Below are positions 17,140-27,425 of a stretch of 64,000 nt of DNA, in pieces; the stretch's first letter is position 1; each line of letters begins with the position of its first letter. The notes under the pieces were generated by a model. The model was not told the DNA's origin and did not search any database. It was given only the letters and a program-made list of their open reading frames with translations. Source of the DNA: Larkinella sp. C7 (lineage in GTDB: Bacteria; Bacteroidota; Bacteroidia; Cytophagales; Spirosomataceae); assembly GCF_006149005.1 (NCBI RefSeq), contig NZ_VBSL01000004.1, forward strand, positions 1-64,000, written 5' to 3'. The position numbers were made by a program, and so were the translations under genes.

Positions 17140-17920
17140 GTTGCGCTTCCTTGACAAAGATTTCTGAATGGGTAAGCCGGGTTTCCAAAAACCGGGTGTA
17201 AACGAGCCGCTGCTCCTCTGCTGAATCGGTAGAGCCTTCCTGGACCAGCCATTCGTCGGGAACGAGCGCCACGATGGCAGCAATGCGCTCGGGCGTTAAG
17301 ATCTGGCGAAATTCCGCATCGACGGTTTCGAGTTCAGTCGCCTTCGACAGCAGCACGTGGTCTTTCACGGCCCCGAACGGTTTGACGGCCTGTTCGGCCC
17401 AGTTCTGGCCTGAATGGTGAAAATAGAGCGCGGCACCGTGGTCGATCAGCCACAACTCCTTGTGCCAGATCAGCATATTGGTGTTGCGGGCGGTCCGGTC
17501 CACGTTGGTGATGAAGCAGTCGAGCCAGACGATTTGGGACGCCAGCCGGGCATCGACATCGTTCACAATGGCGTCAAAGGTGATGGCGCGGGACAGGTAA
17601 TGAAGACCTAGATTGAGCCCTCCGCTGGCTCGCAGCAAATCCTGAATTTCCTCGTCCGGTTCGGTGCGGGCCATCACCGGGTCCAGAATGGCGAAGACAA
17701 TTTCGGGAATCCGAAAACCGAGAGTGCGGGCGATTTCACCAGCGATCAGTTCGGCAATCAGCGCTTTCACGCCCTGCCCGGCTCCCCGAAATTTCAAAAC
17801 GTACAGAAAATCATCGTCGGCTTCCACAATGGCGGGCAGCGAACCGCCTTCGCGAAGGGGCGTCACATACCGGGTTACCTGGACGGTTCGGAGCTCAGGT
17901 TCGCGGTCGTTCATAGGCAT
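17120..17920 (-). CDS. HipA-like kinase-fold protein
   Basis: 266 residues. Features are [20 protein letters not shown] (nucleotide-binding Lys and helix), [20 protein letters not shown] (catalytic loop with Asp and Asn) and [14 protein letters not shown] (metal-binding Asp). These match the HipA C-terminal/PI3K-like kinase fold, without the HipA N-terminal domain. It overlaps the DUF3037 gene. No HipB-type antitoxin is adjacent, so a classical HipBA module is not supported. Target unknown. Confidence 0.8.
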   Translation of the reverse strand: MPMNDREPELRTVQVTRYVTPLREGGSLPAIVEADDDFLYVLKFRGAGQGVKALIAELIAGEIARTLGFRIPEIVFAILDPVMARTEPDEEIQDLLRASGGLNLGLHYLSRAITFDAIVNDVDARLASQIVWLDCFITNVDRTARNTNMLIWHKELWLIDHGAALYFHHSGQNWAEQAVKPFGAVKDHVLLSKATELETVDAEFRQILTPERIAAIVALVPDEWLVQEGSTDSAEEQRLVYTRFLETRLTHSEIFVKEAQHAKTLV

Positions 17921-18066
17921 CGTTCATAAACGGGTTTACCCGACAGAACCGGTCGATTCCGGTATTCGGTGCGAGTTTGCGGGAAATTTAGGCCAATTTT
18001 TTGAGAAAACCGGGTCGATTTCCCGATTCGTTTGGTGTGGACTTCGGCAGGATGACCGAAAAGCCT

Positions 18067-18074
18067 TACCTTTG
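18067..18074 (+). promoter_or_regulatory. Candidate -7 element for purL
   Basis: TACCTTTG fits TAnnTTTG and lies 27 bp before the purL ATG, giving a short leader. No TTG at the expected -33 position. Confidence 0.4.
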
Positions 18075-18101
18075 TCGGAACGAACATTCTGCTCAATCCG
18101 C

Positions 18102-20354
18102 ATGTCTGCCGAAACGACCGATCAATTACCAACCCTCGAAACGGCCCGCAAACTGGGTCTGCTTCCCGACGAATACGACCGTATTATTGCCATTTTGGGC
18201 CGTAAACCCAATTTTACAGAGTTGAGTATCTTCTCCGTCATGTGGTCGGAGCATTGCTCGTATAAAAACTCGATCATCTGGCTCAAAACCCTGCCCCGCG
18301 ACACGACGGGCGATGCGCCGAGCCGGATGCTGGCCAAAGCGGGTGAAGAAAACGCCGGACTGGTCGACATTGGCGATGGACTGGCCTGTAGTTTCAAGAT
18401 CGAGTCGCACAACCACCCGTCGGCCATCGAACCGTATCAGGGCGCGGCAACGGGCGTTGGCGGCATCAACCGCGATATTTTCACGATGGGGGCCCGGCCC
18501 ATTGCCCAGTTGAACTCACTGCGGTTTGGCAATCTGTCGCTGCCCAAAACCCGGCGCTTGCTGAAAGGCGTCGTCAAAGGCATCGGCGATTACGGCAATG
18601 CATTTGGTATTCCGACAGTGGGTGGCGAAGTGTATTTTGATGACTGTTACAACGTCAATCCGCTGGTAAACGCGTTTTCGGCCGGGATTGTCGAAACCGA
18701 TAAAGTTGCCAAGGCTACTTCGTACGGCGTTGGTAATCCAGTATTTATCGTCGGTTCGGCCACGGGCAAAGACGGTATTCACGGCGCGACGTTCGCATCG
18801 GAAGATATTTCGGATAAATCGACCGAAAAACTCCCGGCGGTGCAGGTGGGCGATCCGTTCATGGAAAAACTGCTGCTCGAAGCCACACTGGAGATCATTG
18901 CAACGGGCTATGTTATTGGTATTCAGGATATGGGAGCAGCCGGTATCATCTGCTCGACCTCCGAAATGAGTGCCAAGGGCGAACATGGTATGTACATCGA
19001 CCTGGACAAAGTGCCGACGCGCCAGCTCAACATGGAACCGTTCGAAATTCTGCTGTCGGAGTCGCAGGAGCGGATGCTGGTGGTGATTGAAAAGGGAAAA
19101 GAAGACGTGATCCGTCAAATTTTTGATAAATGGGATTTGAATTGCGAACAGATTGGCGTCGTCACCGATACCGGTCGTCTGCATTTCCACCGCTACGGTC
19201 AACTGGTGGCCGACGTGCCCGCCAATGACCTGGTGCTTGGTGGTGGCGCACCGCAATACGAACGTGAATACCGCGAACCGGCATATTTTCAGGAATTTAA
19301 AAAGTTTTCCATCGATAGCATTCCGGATGTGGAAACCGCCGAAATTCGGACCGTAGCCGAACACCTGCTTTCGCACCCTAATATTTGCTCACGCCGGTGG
19401 GTGTATGAGCAATACGACTCGATGGTAGGAACCGCCAACCGCAGCACAAACGCGCCGTCGGATGCTGCCGTCGTTAGCGTCAAAGGGACCGACAAATCCA
19501 TCGTGATTACGGTTGATTGCAACAGCCGCTACGTGAATGCTGACCCCGAAGAGGGTTGCGCCATTGCCGTGGCCGAAGCCGCCCGCAACATTGTTTGCTC
19601 GGGTGGTGAGCCGCTGGCCATCACGAATTGCCTGAACTTTGGGAATCCCTACGTGCCGGAAGTTTACTGGCAATTTGTGGGCGCTATTAAAGGGATGAAA
19701 AAAGCCTGCGAGCGGTTCAACACGCCGGTAACGGGCGGTAACGTCAGTTTTTACAACCAAAGCTCTGACGAAGGACCGGTTTTCCCGACGCCAACCATTG
19801 GTATGCTGGGCCTGATGGAAAGCCCGGACAATCGCATGACGCTTGGATTCCAGAAACCGGGTGATCTGATTTACCTGATGGGTGAGTCGAAAAACGATGT
19901 CGGGTCGTCGGAATACCTGTATTCGTACCGGAACGTAAAGGGTTCTCCGGCCCCGGTTTTCGATCTGGAGGAAGAATTTACCCTGCAAGCGGTTGTAAAA
20001 GGAATTATTCTTGAAAAACTGATTGTGTCCGCGCACGACATTTCAGACGGCGGTTTGTTCGTCACGCTGGCAGAATCGGCGATGGCGGGTGAAACCGGTT
20101 TTACGATCCAGACCGACGGCAGTTTCCGGAAAGATGCCTTCCTGTTTGGCGAGAGCCAGAGCCGGGTCGTGGTGTCGGTTTCGCCGGACAAACAGGCCCA
20201 ATTCGAAGGATCACTGGAAAAATCGGGTGTCTCCATTTCGCGGTTAGGAACGGTTTCGGAAGGCGGTTTTGTAATCGACGGTGAGACGGTTTTGTCGGTT
20301 TCTGAAGCGAAGGAGTTGTATGACAATGCGTTAGGAAAGAAGATGGGAGCCTAA
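18102..20354 (+). CDS. purL: Phosphoribosylformylglycinamidine synthase, PurL subunit
   Basis: 750-residue synthetase subunit of de novo purine synthesis: it converts FGAR to FGAM using ATP and ammonia delivered by PurQ. Length and domain order match the small PurL type: [19 protein letters not shown], the [20 protein letters not shown]/phosphate region, two AIRS-type repeats and a C-terminal [18 protein letters not shown] motif. It therefore requires separate PurS and PurQ, not seen here. The ATG at 18102 is preferred to the upstream open frame from 17664, which only shadows the HipA-like gene. Confidence 0.95.
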   Translation: MSAETTDQLPTLETARKLGLLPDEYDRIIAILGRKPNFTELSIFSVMWSEHCSYKNSIIWLKTLPRDTTGDAPSRMLAKAGEENAGLVDIGDGLACSFKIESHNHPSAIEPYQGAATGVGGINRDIFTMGARPIAQLNSLRFGNLSLPKTRRLLKGVVKGIGDYGNAFGIPTVGGEVYFDDCYNVNPLVNAFSAGIVETDKVAKATSYGVGNPVFIVGSATGKDGIHGATFASEDISDKSTEKLPAVQVGDPFMEKLLLEATLEIIATGYVIGIQDMGAAGIICSTSEMSAKGEHGMYIDLDKVPTRQLNMEPFEILLSESQERMLVVIEKGKEDVIRQIFDKWDLNCEQIGVVTDTGRLHFHRYGQLVADVPANDLVLGGGAPQYEREYREPAYFQEFKKFSIDSIPDVETAEIRTVAEHLLSHPNICSRRWVYEQYDSMVGTANRSTNAPSDAAVVSVKGTDKSIVITVDCNSRYVNADPEEGCAIAVAEAARNIVCSGGEPLAITNCLNFGNPYVPEVYWQFVGAIKGMKKACERFNTPVTGGNVSFYNQSSDEGPVFPTPTIGMLGLMESPDNRMTLGFQKPGDLIYLMGESKNDVGSSEYLYSYRNVKGSPAPVFDLEEEFTLQAVVKGIILEKLIVSAHDISDGGLFVTLAESAMAGETGFTIQTDGSFRKDAFLFGESQSRVVVSVSPDKQAQFEGSLEKSGVSISRLGTVSEGGFVIDGETVLSVSEAKELYDNALGKKMGA

Positions 20355-20419
20355 TCTCAAGACGAAAATAAAGGTGATCTAAGCTGTTTTTATCGGTTCA
20401 ACCTGGATAATAAAACCGG

Positions 20420-21025
20420 ATGGTCTCATCAGATAAAAAAACAATCTACACGGTTGAAGAGTACGTTGCCCTGGAAGAACGGAGCGAAATAAGGCACGAG
20501 TTCCATCGGGGCAAAGTGTACGCAATGGCGGGTGGTACCATTAACCATAACCGGTTAACCCGGCGTGTTGCTAATCTGTTGGATAATCAACCAGCTTTGA
20601 AGGGCTGTGGCGTATTCACCGAAAATTTAAAAGTAGAGGTAGTTCGGGATGGCTATTATTGCTATCCCGACATTGTAGTTGCCTGTCATCCATTTGATCT
20701 CCGGGGAACGAATCAGATTATTAAACAACCTCGCATGATCGTTGAAGTGTTGTCAAAATCTACTGCGCTGGCTGACCGGGGAGGAAAGTGGCAACGATAC
20801 AGAAAGCTTCCTTCTCTATGGTATTACATGCTGGTCGATCAATATTCAACAACGATTGAGCTGTTAAGCCGAATTGAAGAAACGGATGAATGGATTAACA
20901 GCCTCTATGAAAATGAGGATGATCTGATTGTATTGCCCCGCCTGAATATTGAAATTGCTCACAAGGACATCTATAACGGTATTGAACTGCATCCTGAGGA
21001 AGAGGACGGTCAGGAAGACGCATGA
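20420..21025 (+). CDS. Uma2-family (DUF820) endonuclease-like protein
   Basis: 201 residues. Contains the Uma2 pattern: YTVEEYVALEERSEIRHEF, then GCGVFTENLKVEV, YPDIVVAC and MIVEVLSKST, which provide the acidic residues and Lys region of a PD-(D/E)XK nuclease fold. The biological role of Uma2 proteins is unresolved; they are abundant in cyanobacteria and Cytophagales. It overlaps truA by 4 bp (ATGA), so the two are probably co-translated, though a functional link is not implied. Confidence 0.85.
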   Translation: MVSSDKKTIYTVEEYVALEERSEIRHEFHRGKVYAMAGGTINHNRLTRRVANLLDNQPALKGCGVFTENLKVEVVRDGYYCYPDIVVACHPFDLRGTNQIIKQPRMIVEVLSKSTALADRGGKWQRYRKLPSLWYYMLVDQYSTTIELLSRIEETDEWINSLYENEDDLIVLPRLNIEIAHKDIYNGIELHPEEEDGQEDA

Positions 21026-21798
21026 GTCAACGCTACTTTATTCAACTTTCCTACCGCGGAACGGCCTACCACGGCTGGCAATTTCAACCCAACGGCATTA
21101 GTGTTCAGGAAGTTCTGGAGCAGAAGCTGAGCCTGATTCTGAAAGAACGCATTGCCATTGTGGGGAGCGGTCGGACGGATGCCGGGGTTCACGCCGAACA
21201 GCAGTTTGCGCATTTTGACATCGAAAAACCCATTGCCCTGACGGATTTGATGATCCATGCCCTGAACTGCATGTTACCGCCCGACATTGCGATTCAGTCC
21301 ATTTTCCCGGTCGATCCGACCTCTCACGCCCGGTTTTCGGCCACAACCCGGTATTACCAATACCGCATTCGGAAGCAAAAAAGTCCGTTTCTGGATTTCC
21401 TGGTCTACGTTTTTCGCCCGGAGCTGAATATCGACCTGATGAATGAAGCCGCCCATCTTATCCTGCAACACACTGATTTTGAGAGTTTCAGTAAGGTACG
21501 GACGAACGTTTCGCATTTCCGATGCGTAATTCACCGGGCAGAGTGGGTCGTAGAACACGATCAACTGGTGTTTCACATCAAGGCCAACCGGTTTCTCTAT
21601 GGCATGGTCCGGACCCTGGTCGGAACCATGCTGGAAGTGGGGCAGGGGCGGATGACGGTTGCCGAATTTAAGGCGATTTTGCTGGCGAATGACCGTCGTA
21701 AAGCCGGTCGTTCGGCTCCGGCCAGCGGGCTGTTTCTGGTCGAAGTAGGTTATCCGGCGGAAGTATTTAGTAAGAAAATGATGAATGATGAACGATGA
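21022..21798 (+). CDS. truA: tRNA pseudouridine(38-40) synthase
   Basis: 258 residues. Forms pseudouridine at positions 38-40 of the tRNA anticodon arm. Catalytic Asp53 is in GSGRTDAGVHAE, and later motifs (FSATTRYYQYRI, RFLYGMVRTLVGT) are standard for TruA. The last residues (MMNDER) are encoded by the ATGATGAATGATGAACGATGA repeat word that fills the spacer to xdhC, so the natural C-terminus has probably been altered by that repeat. Overlaps the Uma2 gene by 4 bp. Confidence 0.95.
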   Translation: MSQRYFIQLSYRGTAYHGWQFQPNGISVQEVLEQKLSLILKERIAIVGSGRTDAGVHAEQQFAHFDIEKPIALTDLMIHALNCMLPPDIAIQSIFPVDPTSHARFSATTRYYQYRIRKQKSPFLDFLVYVFRPELNIDLMNEAAHLILQHTDFESFSKVRTNVSHFRCVIHRAEWVVEHDQLVFHIKANRFLYGMVRTLVGTMLEVGQGRMTVAEFKAILLANDRRKAGRSAPASGLFLVEVGYPAEVFSKKMMNDER

Positions 21799-21852
21799 AC
21801 GATGAATGTTTCTAAATTAGCCTTAATTCAACATCCATCGTTTATCATCGCA
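21778..21852. repeat. Repeat-word inverted repeat between truA and xdhC
   Basis: Tandem GATGAACGATGAACGATGAATG on the left and a partial complement CATCCATCGTTTATCATC on the right. The left arm covers the truA stop and the right arm lies before the true xdhC start. Related in wording to the perfect hairpin at 54488-54563. Confidence 0.55.
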
Positions 21853-21882
21853 CCGGCGACCCGGTCATCATTATTTAAGAAC

Positions 21883-22860
21883 GTGATCAACGAATTTCAA
21901 CAAATTATCCGGGCCTATCGAAAAACCGACTTTAGCCAACGCAAAGCCGCTCTGGCGACCGTTGTGGGGCTGAGTGGTTCGGGCTATCGGCGGCCGGGTG
22001 CCCGCATGTACATCACCGACGATGGGCAGTGGATCGGGGCCATTAGTGGCGGCTGTCTGGAGGGCGACGCCCTGCGGAAAGCCCGCGAGGTGATGCAGAC
22101 CCGGCAAGCCCGTCTGGTAACCTACGATACGTCCGACCCCGAGGGCGAAAATTTCGGCATCGGGCTGGGCTGCAATGGGGTGCTGGACGTCCTGATTCAA
22201 TCCATCGACCCCAACGATTCGGAAAATCCGCTTGAAACCCTCGACCGCGTTATGCAGGAAAGGAGGCCCTTAACCTTCGAAACCGCCTTGCCGGACGGAG
22301 CGGGTGTTTTTGTGGAAGAACTCAAACCGGACATTCAGTTGCTGGTTTTTGGGGGCGGCTACGATGCCGTTCCGCTGGTGAAACTGGCGAAACAGATTGG
22401 CTGGCGTGTGGTGATCACCGACGACTGTGTGGCGCACCTGCAACCCCGGCGGTTTGGCGAAGCCGACGATATGCTGGCCGTTCAACGGCATGAAATCCGG
22501 CAACAGATTCCGATCGACGCGTACTCTGCAGCGGTGTTGATTTCCCATAACTTCAAATACGACAAGGCGGTTTTACAGGAATTGCTGCAAACCGAGATTC
22601 CCTACATTGGTCTGCTGGGTCCCAAAAAACGGGGCGATGCCTTGCTGGACGATGTTCGTGATTTTGTAGCACCGACGGATGAACAGCGGCTTTTCTGGCC
22701 CGTTGGTCTGGACGTCGGCGCCGATAATCCGCAGGAAATTGCGCTGTCGATTCTGGCCGAAATTCAGGCGGTTTTCCGCAGGACTTCCGCGCAACCGCTG
22801 AAATTCAAGAATGCACCCATCCACCAGCCGGTACAGTCGATTAGCACTTCGGTAGAATGA
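21883..22860 (+). CDS. XdhC/CoxI family protein
   Basis: About 325 residues. The N-terminal XdhC_CoxI part includes ALATVVGLSGSGYRRPGARM and GAISGGCLEGDALRKA; the C-terminal part has a Rossmann motif (LLVFGGGYDAVPLVKLA). XdhC proteins handle molybdenum cofactor and help sulfurate it for xanthine dehydrogenase-type enzymes. An ATG at 21802 lies inside a repeat-derived hairpin and the first 27 codons look non-protein, so I prefer the GTG at 21883 (VINEFQQIIRAYRK). It overlaps the next gene by 4 bp. Confidence 0.85.
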   Translation: MINEFQQIIRAYRKTDFSQRKAALATVVGLSGSGYRRPGARMYITDDGQWIGAISGGCLEGDALRKAREVMQTRQARLVTYDTSDPEGENFGIGLGCNGVLDVLIQSIDPNDSENPLETLDRVMQERRPLTFETALPDGAGVFVEELKPDIQLLVFGGGYDAVPLVKLAKQIGWRVVITDDCVAHLQPRRFGEADDMLAVQRHEIRQQIPIDAYSAAVLISHNFKYDKAVLQELLQTEIPYIGLLGPKKRGDALLDDVRDFVAPTDEQRLFWPVGLDVGADNPQEIALSILAEIQAVFRRTSAQPLKFKNAPIHQPVQSISTSVE

Positions 22861-23447
22861 ACGTTGCCATCATCATATTAGCCGCCGGAACCTCCTCCCG
22901 GCTGAGTAACCAACCCAAGCAACTGATTGAGTGGGAGGGACGCACGCTCCTCCGGCGGGTGGTCGATACCGCCCTGGCAACAACCTTTCGACCGGTCGTG
23001 GTAGTCGTTGGGGCGAACAAAAACCGGATCACGCCCGAACTGGAAGGGTTGCCCGTGACCATTATCGACAACCAGCACTGGCAGCAGGGACTGTCGTCGT
23101 CGGTAAAAACCGGTCTGGCGGCCGTGTATCTGACCCAGAAAGAGATCGACGCTGTCTTGTTTCTGCTCACCGATCAGCCTCACGTCGACCGGGGTTTGTT
23201 GTTGCAACTGGTGCAGGTTTATGAAGAATCCGGGAAAGGCATCGTGGCGTCCGGCTACGCCAACAGCCTGGGCGTTCCGGCGCTGTTCGACCGGAAATAC
23301 ATCAGTGAACTGCTCAGTCTGGAAGGTGATCAGGGCGCGAAATGGATCATCAAAAATCACCCGGACGACTGCGCCGAAGTGCCTTTTGAACCGGGAAGCA
23401 TCGATCTGGATACAAGCCAGGATGTCGAGCGGTTTTTGGGGTTGTAA
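22857..23447 (+). CDS. MocA/MobA-like molybdenum cofactor nucleotidyltransferase
   Basis: 196 residues with the NTP-transferase signature IILAAGTSSRLSNQPKQLIEW at the N-terminus and a DQPHV motif (FLLTDQPHVD) for metal binding. MocA transfers CMP to molybdopterin; MobA transfers GMP. Coupling to xdhC (ATGA overlap) favours the MocA role in cofactor supply to a xanthine dehydrogenase family enzyme, which is not encoded in this window. Confidence 0.88.
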   Translation: MNVAIIILAAGTSSRLSNQPKQLIEWEGRTLLRRVVDTALATTFRPVVVVVGANKNRITPELEGLPVTIIDNQHWQQGLSSSVKTGLAAVYLTQKEIDAVLFLLTDQPHVDRGLLLQLVQVYEESGKGIVASGYANSLGVPALFDRKYISELLSLEGDQGAKWIIKNHPDDCAEVPFEPGSIDLDTSQDVERFLGL

Positions 23448-23532
23448 GGCAACCTAAGTAGAAAACCGCCTTTGTCGCAATCGCCCCCGTTTAAAGCCGC
23501 ATCAACAACCCATCTCTTTCCATGGCACACCG

Positions 23533-23540
23533 TATTTTTG
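23533..23540 (+). promoter_or_regulatory. Candidate -7 element
   Basis: TATTTTTG matches TAnnTTTG and lies 19 bp before the DHFR-like gene start. Confidence 0.35.
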
Positions 23541-23559
23541 TAAATAACCTTACAAAAAG

Positions 23560-24132
23560 ATGAGAAAATTAAAACTTCAGGTGCAAATGACCGTCGATGG
23601 CTTCATCGCGGGACCAACGGGCGAAATGGACTGGATGACGTTCGACTGGGACGATGAATTGAAAACGTATGTGGGAGCATTAACCGATCCGGTTGACTGC
23701 ATCGTGCTGGGACGTAAACTGGCAGAAGGGTTCATTCCCTACTGGGGGTCTGTGGCCGCAAATCCTGACAACCCGGAGGTTTCGGCCGGGATAAAATTTA
23801 CGGAAACTCCCAAAGTTGTGTTCACCAAAACCCTCGAAAAGTCCGAATGGGAAAATACGGTGATAGCCAAAAACGACCTTGTTGACGAGATCAATGCGTT
23901 AAAAAAACAGGAAGGTCAGGACATCATTGCCTACGGCGGAGCAACATTCGTATCGGCACTCATCAAACACGATTTAATTGATGAATACCATTTGTTGATC
24001 AATCCCACAGCCATCGGAAAAGGAATGCCGATTTTTAGTGAAGTTAACGGCCTGCAAAAGCTGAAACTGGTCAAATCGGTCGCTTTCGACTGTGGAATAA
24101 TTGTCCTCCACTACGAACCCAAACGCGGCTAG
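23560..24132 (+). CDS. Dihydrofolate reductase family protein (RibD C-terminal-like)
   Basis: 190 residues with the RibD_C/DHFR-like fold: KLKLQVQMTVDGFIAGPTGE, an FTKTLEKSEW strand and DIIAYGGATFVSALIKHDL (NADPH-binding Gly pair). Such stand-alone proteins are NAD(P)H-dependent reductases of unknown substrate, and are not essential DHFR (FolA). Monocistronic. Confidence 0.88.
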   Translation: MRKLKLQVQMTVDGFIAGPTGEMDWMTFDWDDELKTYVGALTDPVDCIVLGRKLAEGFIPYWGSVAANPDNPEVSAGIKFTETPKVVFTKTLEKSEWENTVIAKNDLVDEINALKKQEGQDIIAYGGATFVSALIKHDLIDEYHLLINPTAIGKGMPIFSEVNGLQKLKLVKSVAFDCGIIVLHYEPKRG

Positions 24133-24171
24133 TACCCACCTCTTTGCTCTCTATTCTATTGTCTAACTTCC

Positions 24172-26622
24172 CTAAAAGTCAACCCGGTAATAAAAAACCG
24201 GTAGGAAGCCAAGCTGGTATTCCCGCTTGATGAATGTACCGTCGGGTTGGGGGGCGTAACTCAGGCTCAGGATATTTTGAATGCCCAGCACATTGACGAA
24301 ATCGACGGCAATGGTGTGTGTCAACCGGGTGCGGTTTAGTTTGTAATCGACTTTCAAATCGAACCGGCGGTAGTCCGGAAACTGGAGCGTGTTGCGGTTG
24401 GCAGACTGGTAAATGATGTCCTGAGCCGCTTTCGATTTGGCTTCATCGACCGGGCCATACCAGCGTCCGCCGATGGCCGTGAATTTGGCTCCCACACTCA
24501 ACGTGTTTCGGCCGAGCGTAAACTCCTTCGCAAAAACCGCGTTGTAGGCATATTTTCCGTTGAAGTCCGTATTCCGCAATACGCCATCGGAACCTTTGTA
24601 TTTGGCATCGAACAGCGAGCCTGTCACCAGAAAGTAGTAACCGTCGCTGAAAAACTTCTCCAGCGTCAGTTCCGCACCGTAGTTACGGCCAGTGCCTTTA
24701 TTAACCATCCGGTCCGGAAAAACACGGGAGAAACTCGCTCCGGTATTCAAAATCGAAAACGAGCTACTCTGCTCTTCAACCGGTACGTTGAACAGTTTCT
24801 GGTAATACGCTTCCACTTTTAACCGCAGGTTCCGGCCCAGAAGCCAGTCGTACGCAGTCACGTAGTGCCAGCTTTTGGTTAGCCCCAGATCCCGGCTGAA
24901 TTGCCCGCCCGAGGGATCGTTCTGTTGATCGAAGCGATAAAAATAGATGTAAGTAGGTTGAATCTGGCTGTGCAACCCGACCGCAACGCTGATTTTTTGG
25001 CGATTTGGTAAATCCCAGGCCAGACCGGCGCGGGGTTCTAGGGGTGAAAAACTGTTTTGGTTGAGTGAGAAATACAGGCTCGTCAAACCGGCGCTCAACG
25101 TCAGCCGGTCAGCCAGATTGACGCGCCATTGCACGTAAGGCTGCACCAGCAGCGCCGACTGCCGTGAATTCCAGCGGGTTTGCCAGGGCTCTAACTGGGT
25201 CGGCAAATTGGGCATAATCGTAACGGTCCGGGCGCTATCGACAAAGTTGAAGCGATACACATCGGCGTTCAAACCGGCTTTCAGCGTACTGCGCGGATTG
25301 AATTTGTGGTTCACCGACGCAGCCAGGGAGGTTTTGGTATCGGCAAAACGGTATTCCAGTACCTTGGCCTGACTCGCTATTTTGTACCGGTCGTTTTCGA
25401 CCACCGGCCGGCCGTCGGCGTCGTTCTCAAAGAACAGATAATTGTGGTGCGTAAACTGCACATAACCCGATTGGGCCAGTGTAGCGCGCAGAAAGGTCCG
25501 GCGGTTGAGCGGTTTTTCGTAGGTCGCGCCCACAACGCCCATGCGGGAGGTGTAATATTGATCGCGGTCGTTTTGGCCATAAATATTTCGATCCGAAACT
25601 TTCTGCTCACTGATCAGCACGTCGATGGTGCTGGTGCCCCCAAATCCCCAAAAAGCCAGTCGGGCGTTGTTTTTCAGCGGGAAATTAAACCGGAACGAGG
25701 CATCCTGGTAGGTGGGAACGGCCTGGGTTCCAATGTCGATACCGGTTTTGTTGAAGAGCCAGAGATTGGCGTAGCGGTAGGTCACAAAATACGAGGAGCC
25801 GGTTTTTTTGGAAAGCGGCCCTTCCAGTGCGGCTTCGGTACCGAGGAAACCGAACTGGAGCGTTCGCTGATGTTTTTCGTTGTTACCATTGCGCAGGCGG
25901 AGGTCGAAAACCCCGGCAATCCCGTTGCCAAATTCCGCCGGAAAGGCGCCCGTTAAAAAATCGGAGTTGGCCAGCATTTTGTTGCTGATGATGCTCACCG
26001 GTCCGCCCGTGGTTCCCGAAACCGCAAAGTGGTTCGGGTTCGGAATGCTGACCCCTTCGACTCGCCAGAGAACCCCGCCCGGCGAGTTTCCCCGGATAAC
26101 AATGTCGTTGCGCGAATCATCAGCCCCCTGCACCCCGGCGAAATTGGACGCCATCCGGGCAGGTTCGCCCCGGCTTCCAGCGTAGCGGTCGGCCTCATCG
26201 ACGGTAAATTGCCGGGCCGAAACCACCGCCATCTCGTTGCGGGCGTCGCCGGTTCGCTGCGCCTTAACGGTAACGCTGGCCAGTTCCGTAATGGCTTCTT
26301 CCAGATCGACGTCCAGAATGGTCTCGCGCCCCGCATCGACAATGATGTTGTTTAGCAGAGCCTCTTTGTAACCGATTCGGGTAATTCGAATGGTTCGTCG
26401 GCCAACCGGAACATTCGGGATGCGGTAGCGCCCGGAAGAATCCGTGAGGGCTCCGGCCGTGATTCCGGTAGAATTCGTAGTCAAAATCTGAATGGTAACC
26501 TTAGTTAAAGGGTATTTGGATTCCTTGTCGGAAATTCGGCCCCGGACGGTTTGGGTGAGTGCAGATTGGGCGAAAGCAGAATGAAGGCAAAAAAAGAAAA
26601 GCAGACTGGAAATGTATTTCAT
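24172..26622 (-). CDS. TonB-dependent receptor with carboxypeptidase-like domain
   Basis: 816-residue outer-membrane protein. Signal peptide (to about FAQS), carboxypeptidase regulatory-like domain (VRGRISDKESKYPLTKVTIQ), plug with NDIVIRGNSPGGVLWRVEG, then a long beta barrel ending in an aromatic residue (FYYRVDF). It would import a siderophore, glycan or other ligand using TonB energy. No SusD partner or adjacent metal gene is present, so the substrate is unknown. Confidence 0.88.
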   Translation of the reverse strand: MKYISSLLFFFCLHSAFAQSALTQTVRGRISDKESKYPLTKVTIQILTTNSTGITAGALTDSSGRYRIPNVPVGRRTIRITRIGYKEALLNNIIVDAGRETILDVDLEEAITELASVTVKAQRTGDARNEMAVVSARQFTVDEADRYAGSRGEPARMASNFAGVQGADDSRNDIVIRGNSPGGVLWRVEGVSIPNPNHFAVSGTTGGPVSIISNKMLANSDFLTGAFPAEFGNGIAGVFDLRLRNGNNEKHQRTLQFGFLGTEAALEGPLSKKTGSSYFVTYRYANLWLFNKTGIDIGTQAVPTYQDASFRFNFPLKNNARLAFWGFGGTSTIDVLISEQKVSDRNIYGQNDRDQYYTSRMGVVGATYEKPLNRRTFLRATLAQSGYVQFTHHNYLFFENDADGRPVVENDRYKIASQAKVLEYRFADTKTSLAASVNHKFNPRSTLKAGLNADVYRFNFVDSARTVTIMPNLPTQLEPWQTRWNSRQSALLVQPYVQWRVNLADRLTLSAGLTSLYFSLNQNSFSPLEPRAGLAWDLPNRQKISVAVGLHSQIQPTYIYFYRFDQQNDPSGGQFSRDLGLTKSWHYVTAYDWLLGRNLRLKVEAYYQKLFNVPVEEQSSSFSILNTGASFSRVFPDRMVNKGTGRNYGAELTLEKFFSDGYYFLVTGSLFDAKYKGSDGVLRNTDFNGKYAYNAVFAKEFTLGRNTLSVGAKFTAIGGRWYGPVDEAKSKAAQDIIYQSANRNTLQFPDYRRFDLKVDYKLNRTRLTHTIAVDFVNVLGIQNILSLSYAPQPDGTFIKREYQLGFLPVFYYRVDF

Positions 26623-26639
26623 AGACCAGAAGAACTCTA

Positions 26640-27425
26640 TTAATTGACAAGAGACAATAGCGCAAAGAGAAGTACGAACCCGATAACCGTTCCCCGACCG
26701 GTTCGACCAAAGCGTCTTCTTTCCCGTTGGCGTTCGGCTCTGGTCATGTGCTTGTAAAGCTTCATATTTTTAGTAAAAATCCGACCGAGGAAATAAAACC
26801 CTCCGGCCAGAATCCCCAAACCTAGCAGCATGACCATGACGGCGGCAAACCCATGATTGGTACAAATTAACTGGCACGCTAAACCGCTGGCCGCAACGGC
26901 TAAAAAAAGACTGGTCAAAAACAGTAGAAAGTAAGCAATTTTGGTACCGGTCTGGGGCTTTTCACGAACGACCGGATCAGGGTTTTGATTCGAATTAAGA
27001 AGCTGATTGGGCGTAAGTTGAGGCAGTGTGTCTGTTTTACTTACTTCTGCATACGTAATGATATGCTCGCTGGCCACACTGACCGATGGTTCCGGTTGAA
27101 TTAGGGTCCGGCCGCTGATGCCACCCGCTATGCCATACGCCAGGAAATTGATCAGAAACAAAACCGTGTAGCTGTGTTTTTGAAACCAGAACCGTTCCGT
27201 CGAAACCAGATCCGGTAAGCAAAGGGCGATGTAACGGCTGAACTGAAATCGTAACAAAACCAGCCCACCCAGTAGAAACGACAGGTACCAGCCCGGCTGG
27301 TCGGCCAGAAGCGAACTGCCCAGGAGCAGACCCAGAACGGCGTTCGTACACTCCGACAGGATAATCAGCCCGGCGGCCACTTTCGGATGTCGGCTGGCGA
27401 AAAATGCCAGGGAGTTTAGGGTCAT
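26640..27425 (-). CDS. Multi-pass membrane protein, unknown
   Basis: About 261 residues with five or six hydrophobic segments and a polar loop between the third and fourth. Ends in a basic cluster (RAERQRERRRFGRTGRG) followed by a last helix. Not recognised. The start at 27425 (MTLNSLAFFASRHPK) was chosen; 17 upstream codons are not typical. It precedes the TonB receptor by 17 bp on the same strand, so it is likely co-transcribed with it. Confidence 0.6.
   Translation of the reverse strand: MTLNSLAFFASRHPKVAAGLIILSECTNAVLGLLLGSSLLADQPGWYLSFLLGGLVLLRFQFSRYIALCLPDLVSTERFWFQKHSYTVLFLINFLAYGIAGGISGRTLIQPEPSVSVASEHIITYAEVSKTDTLPQLTPNQLLNSNQNPDPVVREKPQTGTKIAYFLLFLTSLFLAVAASGLACQLICTNHGFAAVMVMLLGLGILAGGFYFLGRIFTKNMKLYKHMTRAERQRERRRFGRTGRGTVIGFVLLFALLSLVN

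Noticed and set aside
17120-17920. Classical HipBA toxin-antitoxin
   Set aside because: HipA N-terminal domain and HipB are absent; DUF3037 is the partner instead.
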